From contig CM070548.1 in assembly GCA_036346405.1 (NCBI GenBank), forward strand, positions 55,177,866 to 55,241,865: a stretch of 64,000 nucleotides of DNA. The letters run 5' to 3'. The notes below the pieces were generated by a model. The model was not told where the DNA came from. It did not search any database and saw nothing but the letters and a program-made list of their open reading frames with translations. The stretch comes from Phyllostachys edulis. Lineage: Eukaryota; Streptophyta; Magnoliopsida; Poales; Poaceae. Positions 1-11,569 of the stretch are shown one piece after another. The position numbers and the translations under genes are program-made. Positions within the stretch are counted from its first letter, which is position 1. Every line of letters begins with the position of its first letter.

Positions 1-32
1 GTCTTGTGAGCTCCTCTATGTACCTCACCAGC

Positions 33-1747
33 TGTAGGACCGGAAAGACGACTAGAGGGGGGTGAATAGACTCTTTCTCGATTTTCACCTTAAATAGATT
101 CAACATGAATTTTTCTCCAATAGCTATGAAAGCTAAAAAGATCAGTAAATGCACAGTGGAAACCTTGTGCTGAATCTAATTAACCCCCAAAACAAAAGAC
201 CCAAAATATGGAGACCAAGTCCTCTGGAGCGGTCAGACCGGCGTTCATTGGGTGGTCGACCAAAGGGTCTTGATCATTTGGCGGCATATGGGCGGTCTGA
301 CCGGCCTTGACCAGAAACTGTGAAAACAGCTCGGGTTCCAAAATGAAAATCGATCAAACTTTTGATCTACACAGCTAAACTTAACAAAACTTGGAACACA
401 CCTTCCCAAGGATATCTGAAACCTATTCCAAGCAATGATCGTCTAGATCTACATCAAAGTTTTGACCTTTTTCTGTTTTACCGAAGGAGAGTTCAAAACC
501 GAGCAAAACGAAAAACTTGATCCAAAACTTGCTCGTGGGAGATTGATGATCTAGATGATCCTAGATGTATTCCCACATATCACAGCAAGGTAAATGAGGG
601 CAAGAAACCAACCAAAAACCACAGGATCAAGGAAGCACTCAAAACCATCAAAAGAGAAGGAAGAACACAAGAAGACTAATCTTTGAATAATCATCCATGG
701 ATTGATTCAAGATTGGTTGCTGGTTACAGCCACTCCCTCAAGGAGGATAAGAGTTCAATCCATGAGCACATACTCAACTCATCTCTCTAGAGCCTAAGCC
801 TCTCCTCTCCTCTCTAATCCCTAAGACAAACTAGGGTTTCTCCAAATGAAGTGATTGGGTCTGCTGGACAGCAACCCTTCCCTATTTATATGGAGGCTTA
901 GCTTCTAGAAGACAAACCCTAATGGGGCTCCAGTTAAGGCCAAATACAAACGGGTCACTCACGCACGTATTTTAAAGCGCCATCTTCACTTCTCTTGACC
1001 TAATCCACTTCTTGACGCACCGTCTTGCGCCGCGGGTTGGCATTAGGTCACCAAGGCGGTATTTGGTAAAATTACCAAAATACCCCTTCTCGATCTCTTT
1101 CGAAGGCCGAGTCCGAAATGCGCGAAACACATCCATGCTTCGCCACGTGTAGGTTGATCCAGCGGCTCTCATCGTAACGGCAAGTCTCTCCCATCCGGCT
1201 CCCACCGGACCACCATCGCACTTGCACCGACACCCGCACCGCTTGATCAACCAGTCGCACTGAACTGCCCGTTCGGTCATCCTTGTCCATTCTGCGCCAT
1301 GCTTGAGTCACTTGACCTCACCCCGGCTTCCATGATCGCTCTGGACCTCAGCTCTCCAAGCTTAGTCCCGATCCACCTTGCCGTTGATCGTCGTTGACCT
1401 GCAAGCCACCTGCACAGCAATAGACAGAGAAATCGTCTCCGGGAACAAGTTCTTCACAACTTGACCCACGTTAGCTCAAAACATGTAATATGCAACACAT
1501 ATACAAAGATAAACATGAATATGACTTATCCCAAAATCAATTTGCCAATTATATCAACATTCAACACAAAACTGGTCAGACCGCCGTTCAAAGGCCGGTC
1601 TGACCGCTCTCAACACGGCGGTCTGACCGCTTATGACCTGAGAGCCTTTCTAACTTCGCCGAAAACGCGTGATTCGACAAACCATCAAAGCCATTGCCAA
1701 TTGTTTCATCATCCTAAGATCATGAGCATATCCCCATGATATTCACA
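33..1747 (-). repeat. 3' LTR of the copia element
   Basis: The 1,715-bp repeat begins TGTAGGACCGG and ends ATTCACA on the plus strand, and pairs with 9422-11131. It carries short palindromes of the CGGTC-A/T-GACCG type at about 229-243, 291-303 and 1575-1640. The minus-strand end abuts a polypurine tract at 1748, which fixes the boundary. Substitutions and small indels against the other LTR are visible throughout, mostly in the palindromic part. Confidence 0.9.
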
Positions 1748-1760
1748 ATCTCCCCCTTGA
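1748..1760 (-). other. Polypurine tract of the copia element
   Basis: On the minus strand this reads TCAAGGGGGAGAT directly before the 3' LTR start TGTGAATATC. It is the expected plus-strand DNA primer site for reverse transcription and confirms the element's orientation. Confidence 0.85.
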
Positions 1761-3251
1761 TGAACACATTGACAATCTCCCAGAAAATGTAATTTTGTGG
1801 TTTGAAAAGTAAAGTACTCGACGTTTTCGCACAAATGCACAACTTGGTCCAAAAGCAAGAGAAAGCCTAGGAAATGACCAAGCTGGCTTCAAAATAGCAT
1901 AGGTAAGTGAGATAAGGCAAAAAAAAGCACAGAAGCTTCAATTTTCAGAGAATAGCCAAAAATCTCACTTAGGTCCATATGAAAGAACAATTGTTCTATT
2001 TGACCTTCGATCATCGTGAGTCTTCAAGAATTGAAATTCAAATTCAGAAATGGCAATAAGACCAAAAGAATGCAATTGAGATGCTCCCACTCACTATGAT
2101 CACCAAATTTCCAGAAAATCCAATCTCTCCTTATGACTCCAAAAAGCTCTAAAACAACATTTTTACCAATTTTTCTCCCCCTTTGACAATGAATTCATCA
2201 AGGTGCATGGAAGAAGATAGAGCATGAATGGAATGGAATGGCTGCAGTTTTTCAATTTTTCAGTTTTTTTTTGTTTAATTTTTAGCAAAAAGGAGCCATG
2301 AAGATTATCCAAGAAGACTATACAAGTATTATACCAAGCCATATTATGTGAAGAAGCTATGTTCAATCATGGTAAAACATGTACAGCAAAGCTAAGACCA
2401 AAATAGCAATAATCTGAGATTAAATGAATTGATAGCATGACAAGGTGCTCAAGATCATAGTTTCACTAAAGGTATCCCAAAATGAGTCAAGCCATGTCTA
2501 TAAGCAAAATGGAGACCAGAAACTAGAAATTGAGTCAATTTGGAGCACTATGAGTTCAATTTTGAATCAATTGGTTCAAGTATTTAGAATTTAGCACTTT
2601 GAGCACTTTGCTGAAAATGATTGGTTTTATCTTAGTAAAGCAAGTCTTGGACTAGGAGTCATCCACAACTGTCTCCTAAGCTTCAACCAATTGCCAATTT
2701 GTTTTCTTAGCATTGTGCTAGATCTCAAGCCTTGCCGCGACCATCTCAAGCAAGAAGCTTAAGAGAGTGGTCTAGGTCATCCAAAACTCCCCCTGAGTTC
2801 ATGCCTAGTGCAATGGCAAGCCGTCTCATAAGAAAGAATTGGTGAGATCAGTTTTTTCGCACAGAAAAACTCATTTTTCATTTGCTTGACTTAAGAATTA
2901 TCATAGCTCAATTTAAAACTCAGAATAAGTTCAAGACTCAATTAAACCTATATGGCATGGCATGAATCATGAGAGGATCACTATAGCAAAACTAGTCACA
3001 AGATCCAACAAGTCATATTTTGATTCAGTTTGCTCACAGATAATAAAGCTAGCATGACAAAAGCTAAGCTATACAAGAAAAGGCATAAAAGAATTCTAGC
3101 AAACTAGCACAAGACATGGCAGGGTATAAAGCATGAATTCAAGTCATACAAGGATAATAATCAAAGCTCCACAAGTTTATATTACAATGCAAGTTGCTGA
3201 AAGTTAAAATGCATTATGATACAAATGAATGCAAAAAGAGCAAACTCCCCC
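1761..3251 (-). other. Noncoding region between pol and the 3' LTR
   Basis: About 1.5 kb between the pol stop and the polypurine tract. No convincing reading frame is present on either strand. In Sireviruses this position can carry an envelope-like frame or untranslated sequence; I find no membrane-protein signature here. Several A/G-rich runs on the minus strand (near 2185, 2790 and 3247) resemble secondary polypurine tracts. Confidence 0.5.
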
Positions 3252-4082
3252 TCAAAACAGGCCAAGAGAACTAATAACCCCCAACTCTCCCTGCAAAGAA
3301 GCAAAACGAGAAGAATCAAGAGGTTTAGTGAAAATATCCGCAACCTGCTGCTCGGACTCTACAAAGTGAAGCACAACATCACCCTTCTCAACATGGTCCC
3401 TAAGGAAATGATATCGAATGTCAATGTGCTTAGACTTAGAATGTTGCACTGGGTTTTTGTCAATGTTTATCACACTAGTGTTATCATAGAAAAGAGGAAC
3501 ACTATCCAAAGACAACCCATAGTCCCGAAAAGTAGATAAGATCCAGAGAACCTGAGAGCAACTACTGGCTGCAGCTACATACTCGGCCTCGGCAGTGGAC
3601 TGTGCAACAGAGGACTGTTTCCTAGATAACTAAGAGATAAGAGATGTGCCTAAGAAATGACAAGTGCCAGAAGTACTCTTCCTATCCACTCTACACCCCG
3701 CAAAATCAACATCAGAAAAAGCTCGAATAGAAAGGGCAGAGTCAGAAGAATACCAAAGTCCAAAGTCAAGAGTGTCTTGGAGGTACCTAAAAATGCGACG
3801 CACTGCTTGACGATGAGAGGCACGAGGGGAAGCCTGAAATCGAGCGCACAGACACACAGTGAATTGTATGTCCGGCCTCGACGCTGTGAGGTAGAGAAGG
3901 GAGCCGATCATGCTGCGGTACTCCTTCTGGTCCACGGGCTCTCCATCCTCATCAGGGTCCAGCACGGTGGATGTAGCAATGGGAATAGACATTGGCCTAC
4001 TGCGTCCCATGTCGAAGCGCCGAAGAAGGTCCTTTGTGTATTTACTTTGATGAATGAAGGTACCTTCTTTCAGTTGCTTGAC
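3252..4082 (-). pseudogene. copia pol: end of RT and RNase H
   Basis: This is the C-terminal part of the polyprotein, which would degrade the RNA strand of the RNA/DNA hybrid. Visible landmarks are the conserved segment around YRSMIGSLLYLTASRPDI, the RNase H start DVDFAGCRVDRKSTSG, the AEAEYVA segment and the end segment KHIDIRYHFLRDHV. A TAG at 3630 splits the domain where related proteins usually have Trp. The frame ends naturally at TGA 3252-3254. It is in the same frame as all upstream gag-pol pieces. Confidence 0.88.
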
Positions 4083-4756
4083 TTAAAGACCAAGAAAGAA
4101 AGTCAATTCACCCATCATGCTCATCTCGAACTCCCTGCTTATAGAATATGAAAATCTAGACACCAAAGCATGAGAGGAACCACCGAATATAATGTCATCC
4201 ACATAAATCTGAACCAACAGAAAGTCACTGCCTTGCTTAAGAGTGAACAAGGTTTTATCTACCATTCCCATTTTGAAATTATTTTTAAGCAGAAAACTCT
4301 TAAGTCTATCATACCAAGCTCTAGGGGCTTACTTCAGTCCATACAAGGCTTTGGAGAGTTTAAAAACATGGTTTGGGAACTTGGGATTTTCAAAACCAGG
4401 AGGTTGCTTGACAAAGACCTCTTCTTCTATGAAACCATTCAGGAAAGCACTTTTGACATCCATTTGAAATAGCTTGAAGCCCTTGGATGCCGCAAATGCA
4501 AGCAAAATACGAATGGCTTCTAATCTAGCTACAGGAGCAAAGGTTTCTTCAAAGTCTAAGCCTTCTACCTGGGAATAACCTTGAGCTACAAGTCTAGCCT
4601 TGTTGCGAACTACCAACCCATCCTCACTTTGCTTATTTTTGAATACCCATTTTGTTCCAATTACATTATGATTAGGTGGAGGTTCAACTAAGGTCCAGAC
4701 TTTGTTTCTTTCAAAATTTTCAAGTTCTTCATGCATGGCATTGACCCAAGAGGCAT
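4083..4756 (-). pseudogene. copia pol: reverse transcriptase
   Basis: The RVT_2 domain begins near WVNAMHEELENFE and contains GTKWVFKNK, KARLVAQGYSQ and the catalytic box YVDD (around 4199-4210), which is intact. Two in-frame TAA codons (4329-4331 and 4083-4085) interrupt it, each at a position where Gln (CAA) would be a single C-to-T change away. No frameshift is present. The enzyme would copy the element's RNA in the cytoplasmic particle; this copy cannot make a full-length enzyme. Confidence 0.9.
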
Positions 4757-6330
4757 CAAATAAAGCATGGGTGACATCTCGGGGTTCAAAAGAAGCGACA
4801 AAAGCAGAATGTGCATGAGAATCAGGAGAAATAAACCTAGAGCGAGTGACTCGCTCATGTAGATCCTCAATAATCTGCTTAGGTGGATGCTGTCGTTGAA
4901 TGCGAAGGGGAGCTCTTGGTGTAGAAGTGGCCTCTACCTCATGGGCTGTGGAGGTAGGAACAGAGCCACTCTGATCGTCAGTGAAGGTAGAAAGACACTG
5001 CTCATCTGAAGCTGGTGTAGTAAAAGCAGGCTCTCCAACCATATCAGAAGGGACTTGAGGATGGATTGGGTCCTCATCCTCAGAGTCATCGTCGACGAAG
5101 ATGCTTTCTCGAATATCGTGAACACGTGTACTGCAAAGATCGGGTCTAGTACCAGGACTAGCCTCATCAAAAGTGACTTTGCAAGTCTCAACAATTTTGT
5201 TAGTGTCAAAGTTAAATACACGATAGCCACGAGAATGAGCAGGATATCCAAGAAATATGACATCAGAACATCTAGATTCAAATTTATCAAGGTTGACATG
5301 TTTAAGAATGAAGCACTTGCAAAAAATCTTGAAATGAGAGATTTTGGGCTTACGACCAAATCTAAGCTCAAAAGAAGTCTTGCCAATTACAGATCTCAAG
5401 AATACCCTATTAGAGATATAACAAGCAGTAGAGATCGCCTCATCCCAAAACCTCCTAGGTGTGGAATGCTCATCTAGCATGGTCCTGGCCATCTCTACAA
5501 GGGTTCTGTTCTTCCTCTCTACAACACCATTCTGCTGGAGAACTCTAGGAGAAGAGCATTGGTGCTCAATTCCCCTATCAGCGCAGAAGGTAGAAAAGGA
5601 AGAATTCTTGAATTCCGTCCCATTGTAACTCCTAATGGCTCTCAAAGCTCCAGGAAGATCAACAGCAAGTCTAAGGACCAACTCTCTAAAGAAGCCAAAT
5701 GCCTCGTCCTTAGAAACCAGAAAATAAACCCAAGAATACCTAGAGTAATCATCCACAATCACAAGCGCATACCATTTCCCACCTGCAGACTAGACTCTAG
5801 AAGGGCCAACTGTGTCTAAGTGCAAGAGCTGACCAGGTCCATCAGTCATCACTAGAGTAAGAGGTGGATGAGAACCAGAAACCATCTTACCATGTCTACA
5901 GGGAGTACAAACTAGGTCTCTAACAGCCTTTAGCCTAGGCAAGCCTCTTATCATATCCTTGCTACTGACTCTAGTCAAGTAGTCAAAGCCTATGTGTCCA
6001 AGCCTACGATGCCACAACATTAGATCATGGGAGTCAGAAGCCACAAGACACCTAGGGCTAGAAGTAGAAGAGATATTGAAATCAGCACAAAAGATCTTCT
6101 CAAACCTAGAGATCTCAAAGACAAGCTCACTTGAGGAATCTAGAACTCTACACTCACCACTTTTAAACCTCACCTCTAGACCCTCATCAAGAAGCTGGGA
6201 AACAGATAAAAGATTATACCTCAGCTTACTTATCAAAGCGACGTCCTTGAGCATGAACTTGTTGTTGACGCGCACTGTGCCCTTGGCTGTCACGGTCCCA
6301 GTAGAAGCATCCCCAAATGTGATCAATTCA
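4757..6330 (-). pseudogene. copia pol: integrase
   Basis: The N-terminal zinc-binding part (gag_pre-integrs) shows MLWHRRLGHIGFDYL followed by CTPCRHGK. The core shows LHLDTVGPS (first Asp) and QNGVVERKN (catalytic Glu), but the second catalytic Asp is Tyr in IRSYNGTEF (around 5615-5640). A TAG at 5790-5792 falls just after the first catalytic Asp. The C-terminal GKKTSFE-like region and a long acidic linker lead into the reverse transcriptase. Missing Asp plus a stop mean no integrase activity, even from a truncated product. Confidence 0.9.
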
Positions 6331-6437
6331 TTGCCGGATGCACGTGTGAGGGAGGAGAACTATTTAGAATCTCCAGTCATGTGTCGAGAACACATGGAGT
6401 CAACAAGCCATATGTCCTCCTTCCTCGTACGACGGAC
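6331..6437 (-). pseudogene. copia pol: aspartic protease remnant
   Basis: The segment reads WLVDSMCSRHMTGDSK followed by TAG at 6360-6362. Copia proteases carry a D-S/T-G catalytic triad here; the third position is Met, so the active site is not canonical. The protease would cut the Gag-Pol precursor. The short interval, the changed triad and the stop indicate a dead protease. Confidence 0.75.
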
Positions 6438-9152
6438 CTACAAAGCACGGACAGGAAACATCTGTGCCTCAGTACTTGGGTTAGTGATAAAAGACTTGGG
6501 AATCCAGTACTGAGTCACATGATGCTTGGGCAAAGCATTAGAAGCAGCAATGAAATGGTTAGAATTAAAATCATAAGAATGCACACGAGAACCACCTAGA
6601 CCTCTCCGAATCGACCTACCAAAAGGTCGGTACTCCCCCTGTCTAGATGCTACCCGTGGTCTCTCCTCACGATATCCTAACCCAAAGCGCTGCCTAGAGC
6701 CACCAAAGGAGTCAAAGAAGTCATCTACAAACCTGGCCCTATGTCTAGCAGGAAAGATAGGCTGCCTGGCTCTAGAGACTACAGTAGGTGAAGGAACTCC
6801 TCTAATGGTTCTCAAAGCACTCATCCTCTTCTTCCTCTCAATCTTGGCTCTACGAAAGCAGAACTCAACAATGTGGCCATCCTTCTTGCAGAAGGTGCAA
6901 TGGTGCTTGACCTTTTGAGGGGTCTGACCTGTTGAAGTAGAAGCACCTGTCTTGCTAGAAGGGGTTTGGGCAAAACCTACAGATCTAAAAACTACCCTAG
7001 ATGGCTCAGGAGGTTCTACCTCAAAAATACCACTCTCAACAGCTCTTACAACCTTAGGTGGATGGTTCTTGAAATGCTCTATGGAATTAAATCCTAGTCC
7101 ACTTTTCTTCACACTCACCTTAGATTGGTCAAGGAACATGTTAAGGTTCTTCTTCCCACCAGTAAATCTCTCAAGAGTCCTGTTAAGGTAGTCAATTTCT
7201 TTGACTAGCTCCTTACATGAGGCACACTTATTTGACTTGACAGCCCTATCATACCTTTCCTTATAGTGAGCTACCTCAGCTTTCAAAGCCTCACAAGACA
7301 CACAATAGTCATCTCTAATCCTATCCTACTGCTCTTTGAACTTAACTCTAAAAGCTTTTTGTATCTTATCTACATTATGTCCAACTTCAATACAAAGAGC
7401 ACAAGAATTAGAATCAACAACTTTCTTGGAAGCAGTCATGGACATGGATTGTTTAATTTTAGCTTTCTCCTCAAGAGTCTTGTTTAAGGCATCATTCTCA
7501 ATTGTGAGTTTAATACAATTTTCACATGAAGCAGTTTTAGAATAAAGAACCATTTCAGTCATCTCCTTCATTTTAATCCTACTATCCTCACAATGAGAAC
7601 ACATGTGACTAGCATCAAATTTCTGCAATTCTTTAGTAGCACTATCCAATTTCAACTCAAGTAATGCACAATTTGAACAAGATGAATGAATAGCATCTAC
7701 AACAGTCACATCTAGAGCAATAGCATTCATGCAAACATGACTAGGACTCAACTTGAGAGAATCTAGTTCATCAAAAGCATCTTTCAATTGATTAGCAATA
7801 GAGGAATGAGTAGATTTCAGATTTGCTAGTTCATTAAGCAAGTTAGAGCAAGAATCACAATCATCAGTAGGATTAATGGTTTTGAGCCTAACAACTTCTA
7901 GGTTCAAGTCATTAATCATGGTATCATGTTTCTTAATCATTTTTGCTTGCTTATTCAGTTTTTTTTCAGCATGGACTAAAGCATGTTTCATATCAGCAAG
8001 TGAGGGACGTACCACATCGGGATCGCTGAAAGGGTCGTCGTCGTTGGAGGAGTCGACGTCATGGCTGTCCCTAGCCATGAAGCACATACCGATGAAGTCT
8101 TGGGCCTTCTTCTTGCCATGAGAGTCATCGTCGTCATCCTCCGTCTCCGAGTCCACATCGCTCATGTCAACACTCTGAAGAGCGGCAAGGACCTAGCTGA
8201 CGAACTTGCGATAGTTGGGCTTCTTGACTTTCGTGTCTTTAGCTTGAGGACGCCTCCAAGAGTCCTTCTCCATCTTGCCCTTCAGCTTGGGGCACTTGGA
8301 GCGAATGTGGTTTGGCTCACCAAACTCAAAACAAGTGACAGGGCCACCTCTCCTCCTGTTCCTCACCTTGTTGTATACTCTAGAAAATTTTGTGGATAGG
8401 AGGGCTAGGTCATCCTTAGGTAGCTTCTTTAGCTGCTCATCACTCAGAGAATGCAAAGCGGACAAGGAAAAACCAGATGAGCCAAAATCCAATGAATCAG
8501 AAGAACTACCCTTACATGGGTCGACCACCAAAGCCATCTACTTTGTCTTGGGGAGACGCGAGATAAAGTCAATCTCATGCGTCTTCAACCTGGAGTAGAG
8601 CTTATCCATGGTAAGCTCACTCATGACAGTGTTGTCATTGATGGATGTCATCTTCATCCCCCAAACCTTCACATCAAGAGCACCTAAAAGCTGGTGTGCG
8701 TTCTCAAACTCAGTGAAAACAAGATCTACTGCACGTAGGTCATGAAGAATCTTGGAGAACCTCCCCCACAACTCATCTAAAGACTCACTAGGCCTTTGCT
8801 CGATCTTTGAGTATTCTTTCTTGAGCTGATTCTGTCTCACTTCGTTGATCGCAGTAGAGCCCTCGTGGTAGTCACAAAGGGTCCTCCAGATCTCGTGAGC
8901 AGACCTCAAATGAGCCACGCACTCAAACTCAGATCGACTAAGACCTTGGATCAGAAAGTTTCGAGCCTTGCTATTAGCCTCAACATCTGGAGTGATCACA
9001 TCGTCATTGGCTGGCACAACATATGGATTTTTGACTTTAAGCCAAATAGCGTGCCCTTGAGCCTCGATGTAGGCATGCGTGCGTGCCTTCCAGTAAGCAA
9101 AATCAACTCCATCGAAAACAGGTGGTTTGGTTGAATACTTGTCAGTCGCCAT
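6438..9152 (-). pseudogene. copia gag, extended, with zinc knuckles and Cys-rich coiled coil
   Basis: Start chosen at the ATG giving MATDKYSTKPPVFDG, followed by the YWKARTHAYIE segment of the UBN2/Gag family. A first zinc knuckle reads CFEFGEPNHIRSKC, with the second Cys replaced by Phe. A long Lys/Glu/Leu-rich region (about 6.9-8.1 kb) with repeated Cys-x-x-Cys pairs looks like a coiled coil. A second knuckle, CTFCKKDGHIVEFC, is intact. In-frame TAG codons lie at 8538, 8193, 7326 and 6438. The second half is unusually long for copia and fits the extended Gag of Sireviruses. Confidence 0.85.
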
Positions 9153-9547
9153 GGCTCCAAAGACCGGATAAGATCTATGAGAAGAACTAACCGGGCTCTG
9201 ATACCACTTGTAGGACTGGAAAGGCGACTAGAGGGGGGGGGTGAATAGATGGTTTCTCGATTTTCACCTTAAATAGATTCAACACGAACTTTTCTTCAAT
9301 AGCTATGAAAGCTAAGAAGATCAGTAAATGCACAGTGGTTTAGTTGAATACTTGTCAATCGCCATGGCTCCAAAGACCGGATAAGATCTATGAGAAGAGC
9401 TAACCGGGCTCTGATACCACTTGTAGGACTAGAAAGGCGACTAGAGGGGGGGGGTGAATAGAGGCTTTCTCAATTTTCACCTTAAATAGGTTCAACACGA
9501 ACTTTTCTTCAATAGCTATGAAAGCTAAGAAGATTAGTAAATGCACA
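9122..9547. repeat. 213-bp tandem duplication across PBS, gag start and LTR edge
   Basis: Bases 9122-9334 and 9335-9547 are near-identical, equal-length direct repeats, both starting GTGGTTT. Each copy contains the gag start codon region, a primer-binding-site sequence and the first ~126 bp of the LTR. The first copy therefore leaves a stray LTR start at 9209 inside the element. Short homology (GTGG) at the breakpoints suggests slippage or microhomology-mediated duplication. Confidence 0.9.
9408..9419 (-). other. Primer-binding site (initiator Met tRNA)
   Basis: The minus strand reads TGGTATCAGAGC two bases inside the 5' LTR, the standard complement of the 3' end of plant initiator-Met tRNA. 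A duplicated copy lies at 9195-9206. Confidence 0.92.
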
Positions 9548-11131
9548 GTGGAAACCTTGTGCTGAATCTAATTAACCCCCAAAACAAAAGACCCAAAATA
9601 TGGAGACCAAGTCCTCTAGAGCGGTCAGACCGGCGTTCATTGGGCGGTCGACCAAAAGCGGATCGACCGGTGGCATATGGGCGACCGACCGCCCCGACGT
9701 AAATAGTGAAAACAGCTCGGGTTCCAAAACGAAAATCGATCAAACTTTTGATCTATACGGCCAAACTTAACAAAACTTGGAACACACCTTTCCAAGGATA
9801 TCTGGAACCTATTCCAAGCAACGATCGTCTAGTTCTACATCAAAGTTTTGACCTTTTTCTGTTTTACCCAAGGAGGGTTCAAAACTGAGCAAAACGAAAA
9901 ACTTGATCCAAAACTTGCTCGTGGGAGATTGATGATCTAGATGATCCTAGATGTATTCCCACACATCAAAGCAAGGTAAATGAGGGCAAGAAACCAACCA
10001 AAAACCACAGGATCAAGGAAGCACTCAAAACTATCAAAAGAGAAGGAAGAACACAAGAAGACTCATCTTTGAATAATCATTCATAGATTGATTCAAGATT
10101 GGTTGCTGGTTACAGCCACTCCGTCAAGGAGGACAAAAGGTCAATCCATGAGCACATACTCAACTCATCTCTCTAGAGCCTAAGCCTCTCCTCTCCTCTC
10201 TAATCCCTAAGACAAACTAGGGTTTCTCCAAATGAAGTGCTTGGGTCTGCTGGACAGCAACCCTTCCCTATTTATATGGAGGCTTAGCTTCTAGAAGACG
10301 AACCCTAATGGGCTCCCGTTAAGGCCCAATACAAACGGGTCACTCACGCACGCATTTTAAAGCGCCGTCTTCACTTCTCTTGACCTAATCCACTTCTTGA
10401 CGCACCGTTTTGCGCCGCGGGTTGGCATTAGGTCACCAAGGCAGTATTTGGTAAAATTACCAAAATACCCCTTCTCGATCTCTTTCGAAGACCGAGTCCG
10501 AAATGCGCGAAACACATCCATGCTTCACCACGTGTATATTGATCCAGCGGCTCTTATCGTGTCGGCAAGTCTCTCCCATCCTGCTCCCACCGGACCACCA
10601 TGGCACTTGCACCGACACCCACACCGCTTGATCAACCAGTCGCATCGAACTGCCCGTTCGGTCATCCTTGTCCATTCTGCGCCATGCTTGAGTCACTTGA
10701 CCTCACCCAGCTTCCATGATCGCTCTGGACCTCAACTCTCCAAGCTTAGTCCCGATCCACCTCACCATTGACCGTCGTTGACCTACAAGCCACCTACACA
10801 GCAATAGATAGAGAAATCGTCTCCAGGAACAAGTTCTTCACAACTTGACCCACGTTAGCTCAAAACATGCAAGATGCAACACATATACAAAGATAAACAT
10901 GGATATGACTTATCCCAAAATAAAATTTCCAATTATATCAACATTCAGCACAAAACCGGTCAGACCGTCGTTCAAAGGCTGGTCTGACCGCTCTCAACAC
11001 GGCGGTCTGACCGCTTATGACCTGACAACCTTTCTAACTTCGCCGAAAACGCGTGATTCGACAAACCATCAAAGCCATTGCCAATTGTTTCATCATCCTA
11101 AGATCATGAGCATATCCCCATGATATCCACA
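9422..11131 (-). repeat. 5' LTR of the copia element
   Basis: This 1,710-bp repeat pairs with 33-1747 and ends ATATCCACA, followed by the target copy CTAGC. It also has the CGGTC-type palindromes (about 9621-9690 and 10957-11010). The promoter should lie in it, read on the minus strand; no element-specific signal beyond the palindromes can be singled out by eye. Confidence 0.9.
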
Positions 11132-11569
11132 CTAGCATATCACAAATTGTTCTTGCATGTCATCTGAATTCGACTCAAGCTCATCGGCAAGGAAAAGGAG
11201 AGACGACCGAAAACCTCCGACGGCGCTCCGACCATAGGTAACACGAAATTAAGATTATTTTTATGGACATTAAATCATAAATGTTACAAATAAAATAAGA
11301 ACCATTAAATAGCCAACAAATTGTGTATGTTTTGGGGACATACACGCATTTTCCGCGATCTACCTCACTCGGGCGTACATGGAGCTCTCAGACGCCCTCC
11401 TCCTCCTCCTCGTCGACTGCGTCTCCTCACCGAACCGCGTGGGGGAATCGAGAGCGGTCGCTAGAGCTCAGCGTGGGGAGGGGAGAGACTGATGGAATAC
11501 AAGGCGGGGGTGGGTATAATATATAAGGACAGCGCCAAAACATTTCGCCTCCCGTGCAAGCATTCAAAA

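Larger units (their letters stand above)
33..11131 (-). mobile_element. Ty1-copia (Sirevirus-like) LTR retrotransposon, complete but dead
   Basis: This is a full-length element in minus orientation: 3' LTR 33-1747, polypurine tract, noncoding region, pol, a long gag, primer-binding site and 5' LTR 9422-11131. The order PR-IN-RT-RH shows the copia superfamily. The extended Gag with Cys-rich heptad-like repeats and the CGGTCAGACCG-type palindromes in the LTRs suggest the Sirevirus lineage; that assignment is inference. The flanks read CCAGC (28-32) and CTAGC (11132-11136), a 5-bp target duplication with one mismatch. The host sequence is CACTA element A. Diverged LTRs and nine premature stops show an old insertion. 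Confidence 0.92.
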
